Positions 28,014 through 41,581 of a stretch of DNA of 64,000 nt are shown in pieces. Source of the DNA: Megascapheus bottae (taxonomy: Eukaryota > Chordata > Mammalia > Rodentia > Geomyidae). The position numbers were made by a program, and so were the translations under genes. Each line of letters opens with the position of its first letter. The first letter of the stretch is position 1. The stretch covers positions 2,068,001 to 2,132,000 of the forward strand of contig JANJXV010000128.1 of NCBI GenBank assembly GCA_024803745.1, written 5' to 3'. The notes under the pieces were generated by a model. That model was given only the letters and a program-made list of their open reading frames with translations, was not told the DNA's origin and made no database searches.

Positions 28014-29793
28014 GGTTCTGGAACTTGAACTCAGGACGTGGGAGATTTCTTGGTGCTGGTGCTTTACCACTTTATGTTGGCTCATTGGAGATAAAGAGTC
28101 TCATGGTCTTTCCAGCCCAGGCTGGCTTTGAACCTTGATCCTCAGATCTCAGCCTCCTGATTGGCTAGAATTACAGGTGTGAGCCACCAACATGTGGTTT
28201 TTACAAAGTTTCTGGTACTATTGAAATATCTCAAAAAGAAATCTTAGTAAGTCTTTTCTCAACCCTAACTACTTAAGGTTCAAACCAATTAGACTTCAAG
28301 TGTCTTAGAAAAAAAAATTAAATGTTATATGGGACACAAGTGGCTCAATTTAGGAGGCTGAGCTCTGAGAACTGAGGTTCAAAGTCAGCCTGATCAAGAC
28401 AGTCCATGAGACGCTTATCTCCAATTAACTAGCAAAAAGCCAGAGGTTGAGCTCTGTGCCTCAAGTGGCAGAGCACCAAACAGGAGCAAAAGAAAAAAGC
28501 CAAACAAAAGCTAGACCCTGAGTTCAAGGTCCAAGTAATGACATACACACACACACACAAAAAGATATGGATAAGTAATTTTTTCTTTTTTGTTTTCTTT
28601 TTTATCAGTTCTGGGGCTTGAACTCAGGACCTGAGCACTGTCCTCGGGCTTTTTTAAGGCTAGGGCTCTGAAACTTGAGTCACAGCACCACTTCGGGCTT
28701 TTTCTATGCATATGGTAGCGAGGTACTGAACCCGGGTTTTTCATGCATGCTAGGCAAGCACTCTACCACTAGGCCACACTCCCAGGCCAAGGACAATTTT
28801 TAAAATATATAATATTTGCAAAGCGTATCTCACACATCCAATTTATCAGCCAGCGAGTGCATTTGCTTTGAAGACCACACATAACAACAAAGAACATTGC
28901 TTGACAGGACTTTTTCTTTCCAACTCAAAAGACCAATTATACTAATGAATGGTCCCTAGGGATGGAAGCCATGGAGAGAAAATGATAACCGTGAGTAGTA
29001 AGAGCAAATCAACATCACAACACAGTCTGCTGAGACATGAACAAAGTTGCTTAAAACATTTCTGGGCCAGGAGTTTGGTCTAGAGTACTTTCCTAGCATA
29101 CATGAAGCCCGGGGTTTGATTTCTTGATAACCACATACAAAGAAAAAGCCAGAAGTGGTACTGTGGCTCAAGTGGTAGAGTGCTAGCTTTGAGAAAGCTC
29201 AAGAACAGTTCCCAGAGCCCACGTTCCACAAGTTCAAGCCCTGGGACTGGGAAAAAAATATATATATATATATATTCTTAATGAATCACCTCTAGGGCAG
29301 ACAAGAAAAACATTCTTTGCCAGGGGCTGGTGGCTCACACCTGTAATCCCTAACGACTCCAGAGGCTGTAATCTGTAGGATCACAGTTCAAAGCCAACCT
29401 AGATAGGAAAGTCCATGTGAAGCAAACTTGTAAATCCACTCAGTCCTGGCTGAGTCACAATGCACAGATCTGAGGAATTATACCATAACAGCCATTTTTC
29501 TCTGTAGATTTGACTGGTAGACCCCTGCTATTTACTAACAAAACTACATTTCTTCAGAGCCCTTACCTCCATCTTGGAATTTGCTTAATCTTTCAAAATA
29601 CGACGATATTGGGACTTGGACAATGTCTAGAATGGCCAAGAGTGTTCTCGTGAGCCTTAACAACTCGCTAAAGCTGTAAAATCCGAAGTATATCAGGTTC
29701 CGAGCCAAATGAACCACCTGCATATAAGAAATGAAATAGAAAATAGCATTAAAAGAAATTCATATTAGTTCAGATATTTCTCAACTGTCTGTT

Positions 29794-29833
<40 letters not shown>

Positions 29834-32800
29834 CTGGAAGATCTTGATTTTTTTTGGGGGGGGGAGCAGTCCTGGGGCTTGAACTCAAGGCTTGGGCACT
29901 GTCCTTGAGCTTTCTCAAGGCTAGCACTCTACTACTTGGGCCACAGCACCACTTTTGGCTTTTTCTGTATATGTGGTACTGAGGAATTGAAGCCAGAGTT
30001 TTGTGCATGTTAGGCAAGCATTCTACCACTAGGCCACACTCCCAGCCCTTCACTTGCCATTTTGTTGTTGTTATTGTTGTTGTTGGCCTGTACTAATGCC
30101 TGAACTCAGCCTGGGGACTGTCCTTAAGCTTGTTTTTCACACAACTGGTGTTCTACCACTTGAGCGGCAGCTCATTTCTGGCAGTTCTGGTAGTTAACTA
30201 GAGATAAGAGTCTCCTGATACCAGGCACTGGTGGCTCACACCTGCAATCCGAGCTACTGAGATCTGAACGTTACAGTTCAAAGCCAGCCTTGGCTGGAAA
30301 GTCCAGGGGACTCTTATTCCAGTGAACTACCAGAAAGGGGAAAAGAAAAGAAAAAAAAAAACAGTAGTGACACTGTGGCTCAAAATGGTAGAGCACTAGT
30401 TTTGTGCCCTGGCCCTGAGTTCAAGCCCCAAGACCAACAAAAGAGTCTTATGGATTTTCCTGCTCCAGCTGGCTTTGAACCACAATCCTCAGATCTCAGC
30501 CTTCTGAATAGCTAGAATGACAGGCATGAGCCACCAGCACTTGGCTTATCAGCCTTTTTTTTTTTTATTATTGGCAGAGGAAATACCTTTTATCAGGCAA
30601 GAAAATTCTTTAAAAAAAAAAAAAAAAAACTCATGGCCGGGAGTTTGGCCTAGTGGTTAAAGTGCTTACCTAGCATGCACGAAGACCCGGGTTCGATTCC
30701 TTGGTACCACATATATAGAAAAAAAGCTGGAAGTGGTGCTGAGGCTCAAGTGGTAGAGCTCTAGCCTTGAGAAAGTCCAAGGACAGTGCTCAGGCCCTGA
30801 GCCCAAGCCCAGGACTGGCAAAAAAAAAAAAAAAAAAAACCTCATTGGATTTAGGCAAGACTAACTCAGGAGATGTTGAGTACTGGAAGGTAGATAAGTT
30901 GACATTAGAATTATGTGCCTTTGGATTATGTATTAACTCATTTAAATCAGTAGGACACTGCTTCATAATTCATTCATATAGGTAGCTTTACTTTGGCTCT
31001 CAAGTACAAGTTTCACTTTTTTGGTTTTCTACCCCAAAAGACAACTGAAGGTATTTCCAGTGAATTAAACGAAGTTACCATCTGTGAATATGGGGAAAAA
31101 AAATATCCCAAAGTATAAAAACTTTGCTCATGCCTTGTAATGCCAGCTACTCAGGAGGCTGAGATCTGAGGATTGCAGTTCAAAGCCAGTCCAGGCACCA
31201 AAGTCTAGGAGACTCTTATCTCTAATGAAAACCAAAAGTGGCACTGTGGCTTACAGTAGTAGAGCCCTACCCCTCAGCTGAAGAGCTCAGGGACACAGCC
31301 TAGGCCAGAATTCAAACCCCATGACCAACCAAAAAGTAAATAAATGAAAAAATAAACTTTGGCCACCTACTCAGCTATGTTTATGTCTGCACTATGCACA
31401 ATATCCAGGTGATGGAAACAATCCAGATGCCCTGCTGCAGATAAATGGATATAGAAAATGTGGTATATATACACAATGGAATGCTACATAGCCAACAGAC
31501 AAGATAAAATAATGGCATTCGCAGGGAAGTGGATGACTCTAGAGCGAATCGTGTTGAGTGAGACAAGTCAAGACCAAAGGAACAAAAGGCACATGGTATC
31601 CTTAATATGTGGCTATTAGATCCAAACAGTATAAGAGAGAGGACTCAATATTTGCATGCCCAATGCTATGGGCATGGTATTGGAAATATAAACACAACTA
31701 CATAGGCAAAAAACTTAGGACTCTATAGGCATAATGTTTTATTACATAGATTAATATGTATCTATGACATACAAACCCTCAGCCTAATTTTAATTACATT
31801 TTAAAATCTAAATTCCCTTCTTGAATGCTTGCTTCTTAAACACATCATTTGAAATATGATGTAAAAATCAATGTTAATAAAAAAAATAAACTTTATCAAC
31901 TGTAACAAAGCTTACATAAACAAAACAAAAATAAATGCTCAGGTAGGGAGTTTGGCCTAGTGGTAGAGTGCTTGCCTAGCATGCAAAAGCCCTGGGTTCG
32001 ATGCCTCAGTACCACATACACAAAAAAAGCTGGAAGTGGTGCTGTGGCTCAAGTGGTAGAGCTCTCGTCTTGAGAAAGCCCAAGGACAGAGTTTAGGCCC
32101 TGAGAAAAAGCCCTCGGACTGGCCAAAAATAAATAAATAAATAGATAGATAGATAGATAGATAAATAAATAAATAAAATACCTCAAAGGTGAGTTTGTTT
32201 TTCTCCTTATCCCCAAAAGGAAAAGGTTGACTGACAACTTCTTTCAAGTATTCCTCAACAAATTCCATCGTTAAAGCAAATTTCCTCTTCATGTCGTTTC
32301 TGGAAGAGTCTGTTATGGAATCATACCTGGGGAGAGAAACAATAAATTATTATTACACACTTGGCCTTTACAGGAAATGTAATTTGGTGTGGTTACTTAT
32401 ACCTGTCATCAAAGCTTCCAATGATCACAAATTATTTCACTCTCGCTTTGCCAGGCACTTGTAATTCACACCTGTTACCCCAGCTACTCAGGGGGCTGAG
32501 ATCTGAGGATAGTAGTTCAAAGCCAGCCCAGGGAAGGAAAGTCCGTGAGACACTTTATCTCCAGCAAAAAGCCAGAAGTGGAGCCGTGGTTTAAATGGTA
32601 GAGCCCCAAGCTTGAGTGAAAAGCCAAACAAGAGCACAAAGTCTTGAGTTCAAGCCCCGGTACAAGAAGAACTTATTTGCAGGTACCAGATAAATGGTCT
32701 TTTCTTTTTCCTTTTTCTTGTAGTTGTGGATCTTGAACTCAGGGCACCGTCCCTGAGCATTTTGTGTTCAAGCCTGGCGCTCTACCACTTGAGCCACAGC

Positions 32801-34911
32801 TCCACTTTGGGTTTTTCGTGGTTCATTGAAGAAGACGGCCTCACAGACTTTCCTGCCTGAGCTGGCCTCCAAATGCCATCCTCAATTCAGAGCCTCCTGA
32901 GGAGCTGGGACTTTGGTCTCCATGTGGATAGGCGTGTGTCCCCTCTCCCCAGGGAAGGCCCGGCGTGGCGTGGGCACACATACTCGTGAATGGAAATCTT
33001 GCAGGGTATCTCTGTCCAGAGGCGGGCATAGCGCACAGGAACCACAGATTCCTGTGGGTCTCGGTCCACGTGCATGTGAAGCATGAGGCGGCAGAAGGAC
33101 GCACGAAGGTCAAAGGGCAGGCCCTCGTCAGACATGCAGCGCAGAATCAGGTCCACAGAGAGCTGCGTGGAAATCTGATTGATGGCCAGATACTGGCGAT
33201 CCAGGCACATTCTGGCAAACAGGTTGAGCTGATACCTGAGGAACATTCAACATGTCACGAGGTTTTCTCACTTCCCACCCGTACGTGTCTGCCAAACACA
33301 GCCCAGCTCACAACTCCCCTGACAACACAGACAGAAAACTCTGTGGCCTTCATTACATTTTTCTCTTTCTGTGGGGTTTTTTTTGGTTTTGTTTTTGATC
33401 AGTCCTCAGGTTTGAACTCAGGGCCTGGGCGCTGCTATCGCTGAGCTCTTTGTGCTCAAGGCTGGTGCTTGACCACTTGAGTCACAGCTCCACTTCTGGT
33501 TTTCTGGTGGTTCACTGGAGATCAGAGTCTCATGGGATTCCCTACTGAGGCTGACCTTGAACCGCGATCCTCAGCTCTCGGCCTCCTGAGTAGCCAGGAT
33601 GACAGGCGTGAGCTGCCATGCCCGGCTAGCTATCTCTCACATTATTTTATTATTTATTTCATTCTATTATTTTATTTTATTATCAAGTAGTTGTACAAAG
33701 CAATCACAATTCCTGGTGTGCATGACGTATCTAGATCAATGTCCCTTCGCCCATCAATCACTCCCAAGTTTTCTTTTTTAAGTCTTTTATGATTTGTGCC
33801 AGCTGGGGATGGAACTCAGGCCTGGGCGCTGCCCCTCAACTTTCTCATGCAAGGCCTGGTGTTCTACCACTTGAGCCAACTCTCTTTTCCAGCCTTTTGC
33901 TACTTAGAAAAGGTTTTGTCACCTCAAGCTGGCTTTGAACTGCAACATCCAGATCTCAGCTAGCTGAGTAGCTGGTTCAGGTGTAAGCCACCAGGCTAAA
34001 TTCTGCCTTACACTTTATCCTTTCGACTCAACAACCCAGCCACAGGCTTCCTCTGGTCCTCTTTTCCTCAGGAAGAAGATTGCTTTCGCCACCTGCTGGT
34101 CAAAACTGGTAACGACAGTCACATTCTCTTTAGAGACTCCAAAATCTTACCTCCACCCAACAGGCAAGACCAGCCTTTTTCCCAGCCACTAGACCAACCA
34201 CCAGCAATTGTGCCCCTTAGCTATCCAGGAGGCTGAGATCTGAGGATGGAAGGTTGAGGTTAGCCTGGGCAGAAAAGGCCGTGAAACATTTGTATCTCCA
34301 ATTATGCAGAAAATAGTGGAGTTTGTAGCTCAAGTGGAAGAGCACAAGCTTTGAGTGAGAAAGCTAAGGCAGTGTGCACAGGTTCGGAGTTCAAGCCCTA
34401 GTACTAACACAGAAAGGAAGAAAGAGAGAACTGGGGGGGCAGGGAGAGAGGGAGGGAGAAAGGGAAGAAGGAAGGAAAAGAGAAGGAAGGAGGGAGGGAG
34501 GGAAGGAGGGAAAAAGGGAAGGAAGGAGGGAGGGAGGGAAGGAGGGAAAAAGGGAAGGAAGGAGGGAGGGAGGGAAGGAGGGAAAGAGGGAAGGAAGGAG
34601 GGAGGGAGGGAGGGGTGAGGGAGGCAGGCCGGGCCTGCAGTGCCCACCTGTAGTAAGTGAGCACCTCCAGGTCGGCTTTGGTGCCCTCCTTGGCCTCCTG
34701 GGCCAGGTGGCGAATGGCTTTGCCATGCGGCTCCCTGTTGCTGTCAATCCAGTAGAGCCATACTTCTTCATCGTCCATGTCGTCTGGAAGAATGGCACTC
34801 TCCAGGGCGCTGTCTCCTTGCATGGAGACCAGCCTGAAACCAATGACACAGGAAATATGACCACAGAAACCATTCTGATTGAGGTTGTGGGCATGTGCGC
34901 GCATGCACACA

Positions 34912-34947
<36 letters not shown>

Positions 34948-36471
34948 GGTACTGGGGCTTGAACTTAGGGCCTTGTGCTCTCACTTGGCTTTTGTGCTCA
35001 AGGCTGGCTCTCTTCTACTTGAGTCAACGTCTCACTGTGTATGTGGTACCAAGGAAATGAGCCTAGGGCTTCATACATGCTAGGCCAGCACTCTACCACT
35101 AGGCCATGCTCCTGCCCCAATTTTTTGTTGTTGTTGTTGTTGTTAAATGTTTCCACTTCTTAGAAAAATAACAGTCAGTAAAGGTGTCTCCATTTCTGGC
35201 TTACTTGGTTTGAATGAGAATGTCAGCGTTCCCAGGACTCAACATGAATTTACAGATGAGTTCTTGCGTGACTGGAATGGCGGTGGAATTAGATACACAC
35301 AGATCAGACAAATAATCCAGAAACCTGCCAGCAGAAAAACAAAACAGAAAGTAAGCATTGAGACACTCTAGTTTCAAGTCATCAAAACAAAAATACAATT
35401 TAGCCTGGAGCCAGTGGCTCACGCCTGTAATCCTAGCTGCATATGAGGCTGAGATTTGAGGATCGTGGTTCAAGGCCAACCCAGGCACTAACGTCTGTGA
35501 GACTCTATCTCCAATGAACCAGCAGAAGACTGGAAGTGGTGCTGTGGCTCAAGTAGTAGAGCGGTAGCCTTGAGTTGAAGAGCTCAGGGACAGACCCAAG
35601 CCCAGAGTTCAAGTCCTACAACCAACCAAAAACAAACAAACAACAACAACAACAAAAAAAAACCCACACTATTAATTAATGACAAAAGCAACTTATTTTT
35701 ATATAAATACATAGAATTTTTTGATAGACAGATACATGGATACATAGCTGGGGTTTTTCTGTAGGTGTTTTGTCAGTTGTGGGGCCCAAACTTAGGGCCT
35801 GGACATTGTCTCTGAGCTCTTTGTGCTCAAGGCAGGTGCTTTACCACTTGAGCCACAGCTCCACTTCCAGTTTTCTGGTGGCTCATTGCAGATAAGAGTC
35901 TCACAGATTTTCCTGCCCGGGCTGGTTTTGAACTATAATCCTCAGATCTCAGCCTCCTGAGTCGTTAGAATGATAGGCGTGAGCCACTGACAATAAATAT
36001 CCCATTATTTGTCCATGGAAGTTTGAAAGAATTCAAATTTCCAAGGGTGTGCAAATAAAAACAAAGAGCTGAATCTCATCAAACACAACCTCCGTCACTT
36101 CCAACCTTGGCTCTCGATTTCGTCTGAGCAAGTTGACAAACGTTTCTATTTCTTTCGCCGTAATGTGTTTCTCTAGGAGTTTTCTGTTGTTGTGCAACAA
36201 AGCTGTGATCGTATCTTCTGCTAAAATATCATAGCCAATCTGGGACTGCATGACACAGAAATTCTTAGCGATATATTCCTAAGGGGGGGGGGAGAAGAAA
36301 CAAGTTGGCACATGAGCGGTTGCCAGCTGGTAGTGTTAATAACAGCCTAAAGCTGTTCACCATAGAAAATACACAAAAGTGATGAAGGAGGAAAAGCAAG
36401 ATAGAGACTTGTCCCTGAGGAAAGCTTTATAAGGAAGGAAATATAAGCCTATTAGAATACATTAGAGTATG

Positions 36472-36512
<41 letters not shown>

Positions 36513-39500
36513 TATAACTCTCTTAACTTTTTTACTTAAGACTGGTGCTCTACCACTTGAGCCACAGCCCCACTTCTGGCTTTCTGGTGATTCACTAGAG
36601 ATAGGAGACTCACGGATTTTTCTGCCTGGGTTGACTTTGAACCCGGCTTCTCAAATCTCAGCCTCCTGAGTAGCTGGGATGACAGTCATAAGCCACTTTA
36701 ATGCCCAGCCAACACTAATGACGACATGGGCAATGCATTGTGGGAAATCCCAAAAGAAAACAAATTAAAATAGTAATGATGTGGTAAGTAGTTGAGATTG
36801 TCACCACCCTAATAAGAGCCCTTGGCATGGCCAAATGACAGAAAAGAAACTGATCCCGCGATATTTCATCCACGAAACGTGAAATCCCAGTGGGTAGCTA
36901 ACAACCCAAGTAGTTGGGTTGCATACAATCTTCTCCTTAAATTCATGGTATGATCTTAATATCTGCAACGAGCCTGCACACACATGACCCTGGCTACGCA
37001 GGAAACTTAAAATAGGAGGATCGCAGTCTAAGGCTGTCCCCCAGGCAAACACTTGATACCTCCACTTGAAAAACTCAAGGTGTCAGCAAACATCAGTGGG
37101 TGATGCCTGCAATCTCAACGATTCAGGAGGCTGAGATCTGAGGAACTGGGTTCAAAACTAAGCCCTGCCAACAAAGAACAGGAGACTCTTACTTAACTCC
37201 AACTAACCAGCACAGAGCCAGGAGTGGAGCTGTGATTCAAATGGTAGAGCACCAGCCTTGAGTAAAATTTAAGGGACAGCACCCAGGCCCTGAGTGCAAG
37301 CTCCAGTACGGTGCTAAATAAATAAATAGCAGTCTTGCGTCCCATAGAAATGACTGGAATGGACATCTGCCATGCAAACGGCCTTGCAAAAATCATCTCG
37401 AATTATATTCAAGGCAGCACTTTTTGCAGCCTTTCAAAATAATGGTTTAATTACTGGCTTTTTTCCCTCCCCCCCAGGTCCATCGATCCATTTCCCTGCT
37501 CATGACAGCCTACCACTATCATTCTTCCTGACGAGTGAGAAAGATCCCACGGTACCTAGAAGCAGCCGCCACGTGTTCTGGACCACTCATGGTGGATGGA
37601 CACACGGGCCCAGGGGGGAGGGGCTGGGGAACAAGGGTGTGCGAGTGTCTTCGCCCGATCCTGACTAGATGGATTAGATGCATGCCCGGGAAGAACAAGG
37701 CTGCCCCACAGCGCTGCTCTGTGGTTTTCTGTGGTCTCCGTGCTGACCCCACAGGGGTCCCACCACCCACTAGGAGGGTTCCCGGCTCCCTTGGGCGTCG
37801 GGCCCATTCCTAATTCCTAGGCAAGACAACAGCCACCAGAGGGCCACGCCCATCCGTCAAAGAACCACGCCCACCCCCACAGGACCACGCCCGTCCACCA
37901 CAGAACCACGCCCATTCATCAAAGACCACGCCCGCCCACCAGAGGACCACGCCCACTCGTCAAAGACCACGCCCGTGCACCAGAGGGCCACGCCCATTCG
38001 TCAAAGACCACGCCCTCAACCGCAGAACCACGCCCACTCGTCAAAGGCCACGCCTGCTCATCAAAGACCACGCCCTCCACCACAGAGCCACGCCCACTCA
38101 TCAAAGACCACACCCTCCACCACAGAACCACACCCATTCGTCAAAGGCCATGCCCATTCATCAAAGACCACGCCCACCCCCACAAAACCACGCTCACCCA
38201 TCAGAGGACCACGTGCACTCATCAAAGACCACGCCCACCCACCAAAGACCACACCCATCCACCAAAGAATCATATCCACCCCCCACTGGACCACGCCCAC
38301 TCACCAAAGACCACACCTGCCCACCACAGGACCACGCCCACCCTCCAGAGTGCCACGCCCACCCATCAAAGACCACGCCCGCCCATCAGAGGACCACACC
38401 CACTCATCCAAGACCCCGCCCACCCTCCAGAGGGCCCCCCCCGCCCCGCCTCCCACTCCGAACCTGGTTCTTCCTGTAGTCTTGCTGCGAGTGCCGCAGC
38501 ACGCGGTAGCAGAGCCGCAGCATGTACTTGTACGGGGCGTAGCGCTGGTCCCCCAAGTCCTCGAGCCTCAGCATGGAGCCCTCCCCGGCCTTCTCCTTGA
38601 AGGGCGCCTTAAGAATCCCGAAGACCTGCCGGGAAGGAAGGGACCCCGCCTGGGTGAGTGTGCCACAGGTTCACATTGGCTTTGTGCCGGCACGAGGACT
38701 CGAACTCGGGAACTCTCCCTCTCCTTGAGCCACCGCACCCCTTCTGGTTCTCCGGTAGTTCACTGGAGATCAGAGTCTCACACACTTTCCTACCCGGGCT
38801 GGCTTTGAACCCTGATCGCTCCTAGCTCAGTCTGCTGAGGAGCTGGGGTGACAGGCTGAGCCCCCAGAGAACACAGACCTCACTGAGGCACATCTCCCAG
38901 TCCAGCCTGGTGATGGCTGGATCCCAAGCCTGACACTGCAGCTCCAAAGCCAGCCTGATCAAGAACCAGCCTCCCAAACCTCTCCCACACTTCAAATGTA
39001 ATCAGGGTCTGGCTGGGGTGCCATTTGTTACCCTGCAAGAGGTAACTGATACCAAAACTCTCCTGACAGTACAGTACAAAGAGTTCAAAACCCACCTGAG
39101 CCAATATGTTCTGCTCCCTCATGAGTTTCTGGCGCTCCCGGTTTGGCTTGGTGACCACAACATCCAAGACGTCCTGGCCGTTATTTGGCACATCGGCCAC
39201 AAAGAAGATAAGGTCCTCCAACAATTTAGTTACAAACCTATCCATACAAGGAAAAGAAAATGGGCATTCTCGCTTGCTTAATGGGGCTTTGGTGTTGTTG
39301 TTATTTGTAAAACCTGAAGTCACCAAAGAAGGACATGAGTGGTAGAGTGCCCGTCCAGCGTGCACAAAGCCCTGGGTTCGATTCCTCTGTATCACATACA
39401 CAGAAAAAGCTAGAAGTGGTGCTGTGGCTCAAGGGGTAGAGCTCTAACCTTGAGAAAGTCCAAGGACAGTGCTCAGGCTCTGAGTTCAAGCCCCAGGACT

Positions 39501-39732
39501 GGCAAAAAATAAATAAATAAATCTAGGTGGGCACTGGTGACTGACACCTGTAATCCCAGCTATTCAGGAGACTGAGATTCAAAGCCAACCTTGGCAGGAA
39601 AGTCCATGAGACTCTTTTCTCCTATTAATTACAAAAAGCCAAAAGTGGAACTGTAGATCAAATGGTAGAACACCAGCCTTGAGCTAAACAAAGCTCAGGG
39701 ATAGGGCCCAGGCCTTGAGTTCAAGTCCAAGA

Positions 39733-39778
<46 letters not shown>

Positions 39779-41527
39779 GTAGAGGAAGAAAGGTGTGGTT
39801 CAAGTGGTAGAATGCCATCCTTGAACAAAAGAGCCAAGCAACAGGCCCTGAGTTCAAGTCTCAGTACTGGCACCAAAAAAGTATGGGGGGGAGGGAAGAA
39901 GAGGAGAATGACGAGGAAGACTAGCAGGAGGAAGAGGAGAAAGAAGATGAGGTGGAGGAGGAAGAGGAGAAGAGGTGGAGGAGGAGGGACAGGAAGAGAA
40001 AGAGAAGGAGGAGGAAAAAGAGAAGGGGGGAGGAAGAGAGGGAAGGGGGAAAAAGGGGGAAGGATGGGGAGGAGGAGAAGGGAAAAGAGGAGGAGGAGGA
40101 AGAGGGGAGGAAGAAGGGGGCAAATCACTTCCCTCCCTTTTTCCCCAGATTCCCAACATTCTTTGCTTTCTTAGTGATACTAGGTAAAACTTAGACCGGA
40201 AAATTCCACAACACATCGAGGAAGGCTGAACGTGTTGGCTTATCCCATAGCCAGAGTCTTCCAAAATCGTTCCCTTTGGCTCCTCTGCCCAAACAAAAAT
40301 ACATAAATACATAAAATAAAATACAAAAATACATAAATAATCTAAAAAGCCAAGGGTGTCAGTTCTTTTCAGAAGGAATTTGGTATTGAGTCTTCCAATT
40401 GAATTAGCCAATAAACTCAAGGGTTCTTGGCAGCTCTGACTGCATTTACTGGAAAATGGATTTTCTTATCTTCTTTCTTTCTTCTGTCAGTACTGGGGTT
40501 TGAACTCAGGGCCTGGACACTGTCCTTGGGTTTTCTCAAGGCTAGAGCTCTACCACTTGAGTCACAACACCGTTTCCGGCTTTTTCTAGGTATGTGGTAC
40601 CAAGGAATCGAACCCAAGTCTTCGTGCATGCTAGGGAAACACTCTTACCACTAGGCCAAACTCCCAGCCCTCCATTTTTAATCAGGTGGATTTATGGAGA
40701 ATGCTCTCCCCTCAGAGTCATCAGGGGTTCAAATCACCCCAAGAATTGACAGCTGCCCCTTGGACAGTCCATTTTGAACGGGTTGCTAACCTCCTCTCAT
40801 TCTGAGTTATTGTGCCATTTTCCAGTTTCTTCACCGTGGTCGCCAAAACCTTATTAGCATCATTGGCAAAGTCTAAGTCTCGAACCTCCGACAGTGGGAC
40901 GGACACAATGGCAAAGGCTTCTTTATCTTCTTTGGTTTGACACGTTCCGATCTGGAAGAGTTGGGGGTTTTTTTTGTATTTATTTGTTTGTTTGTTTTAG
41001 CCAGTCTTGGCCTTGAACCCCGGACCTGGGCGCTATCCCTGAGCTCTTCAGCTCAAGGCTAGCTCCCTATCACTTGAGTCACAATGACACTTCCAGTTTT
41101 CATTGGAGCCTCAAGGTTGGAAGTGGTTTTGTGGCTCAAGGGGTAGAGCACTAGCCTTGGGCTGAAAGAGCCTCAGAGACAGCACCCAGGCCCTGAGTTC
41201 AAGCCTAAGACCAACCAAAAAAGTCTCACAATGGACTTTGCTACCCCAGCTTTGAACTGCAATCCTCAGATCTCAGCCTCCCGAGTAGCTAGGGTGACGG
41301 GCGTGAGTCATGGGCACTCAGCTTGTTTTTGTATATTATTTTTTATCTTAAAGTGAACTCTATAAAGTAACTGCATAAATAAAGGGAATTCTATGAAAAG
41401 AAACTCTTGTCTGGGAATTATCACATCCCAGTCCTGTTACAGAAATGCAAAAACAGATAATCCAACCCAATCATTGACAAGACTGAAATCGAAAATCGAA
41501 AATCCTGGAGAGATATAGTGATTTTTT

Positions 41528-41581
<54 letters not shown>

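Noticed and set aside
36033..36105. Exon 12 extended beyond its weak donor (about 24 further open codons)
   Set aside because: It departs from every ITPR sequence I know, and joining to exon 13 in frame requires the gttgga donor at 36105.
37975..38808. A 277-codon plus-strand open frame rich in Pro and His
   Set aside because: It translates the CCACGCCC minisatellite and runs antisense through ITPR2 exon 11; stops are absent only because of the repeat.
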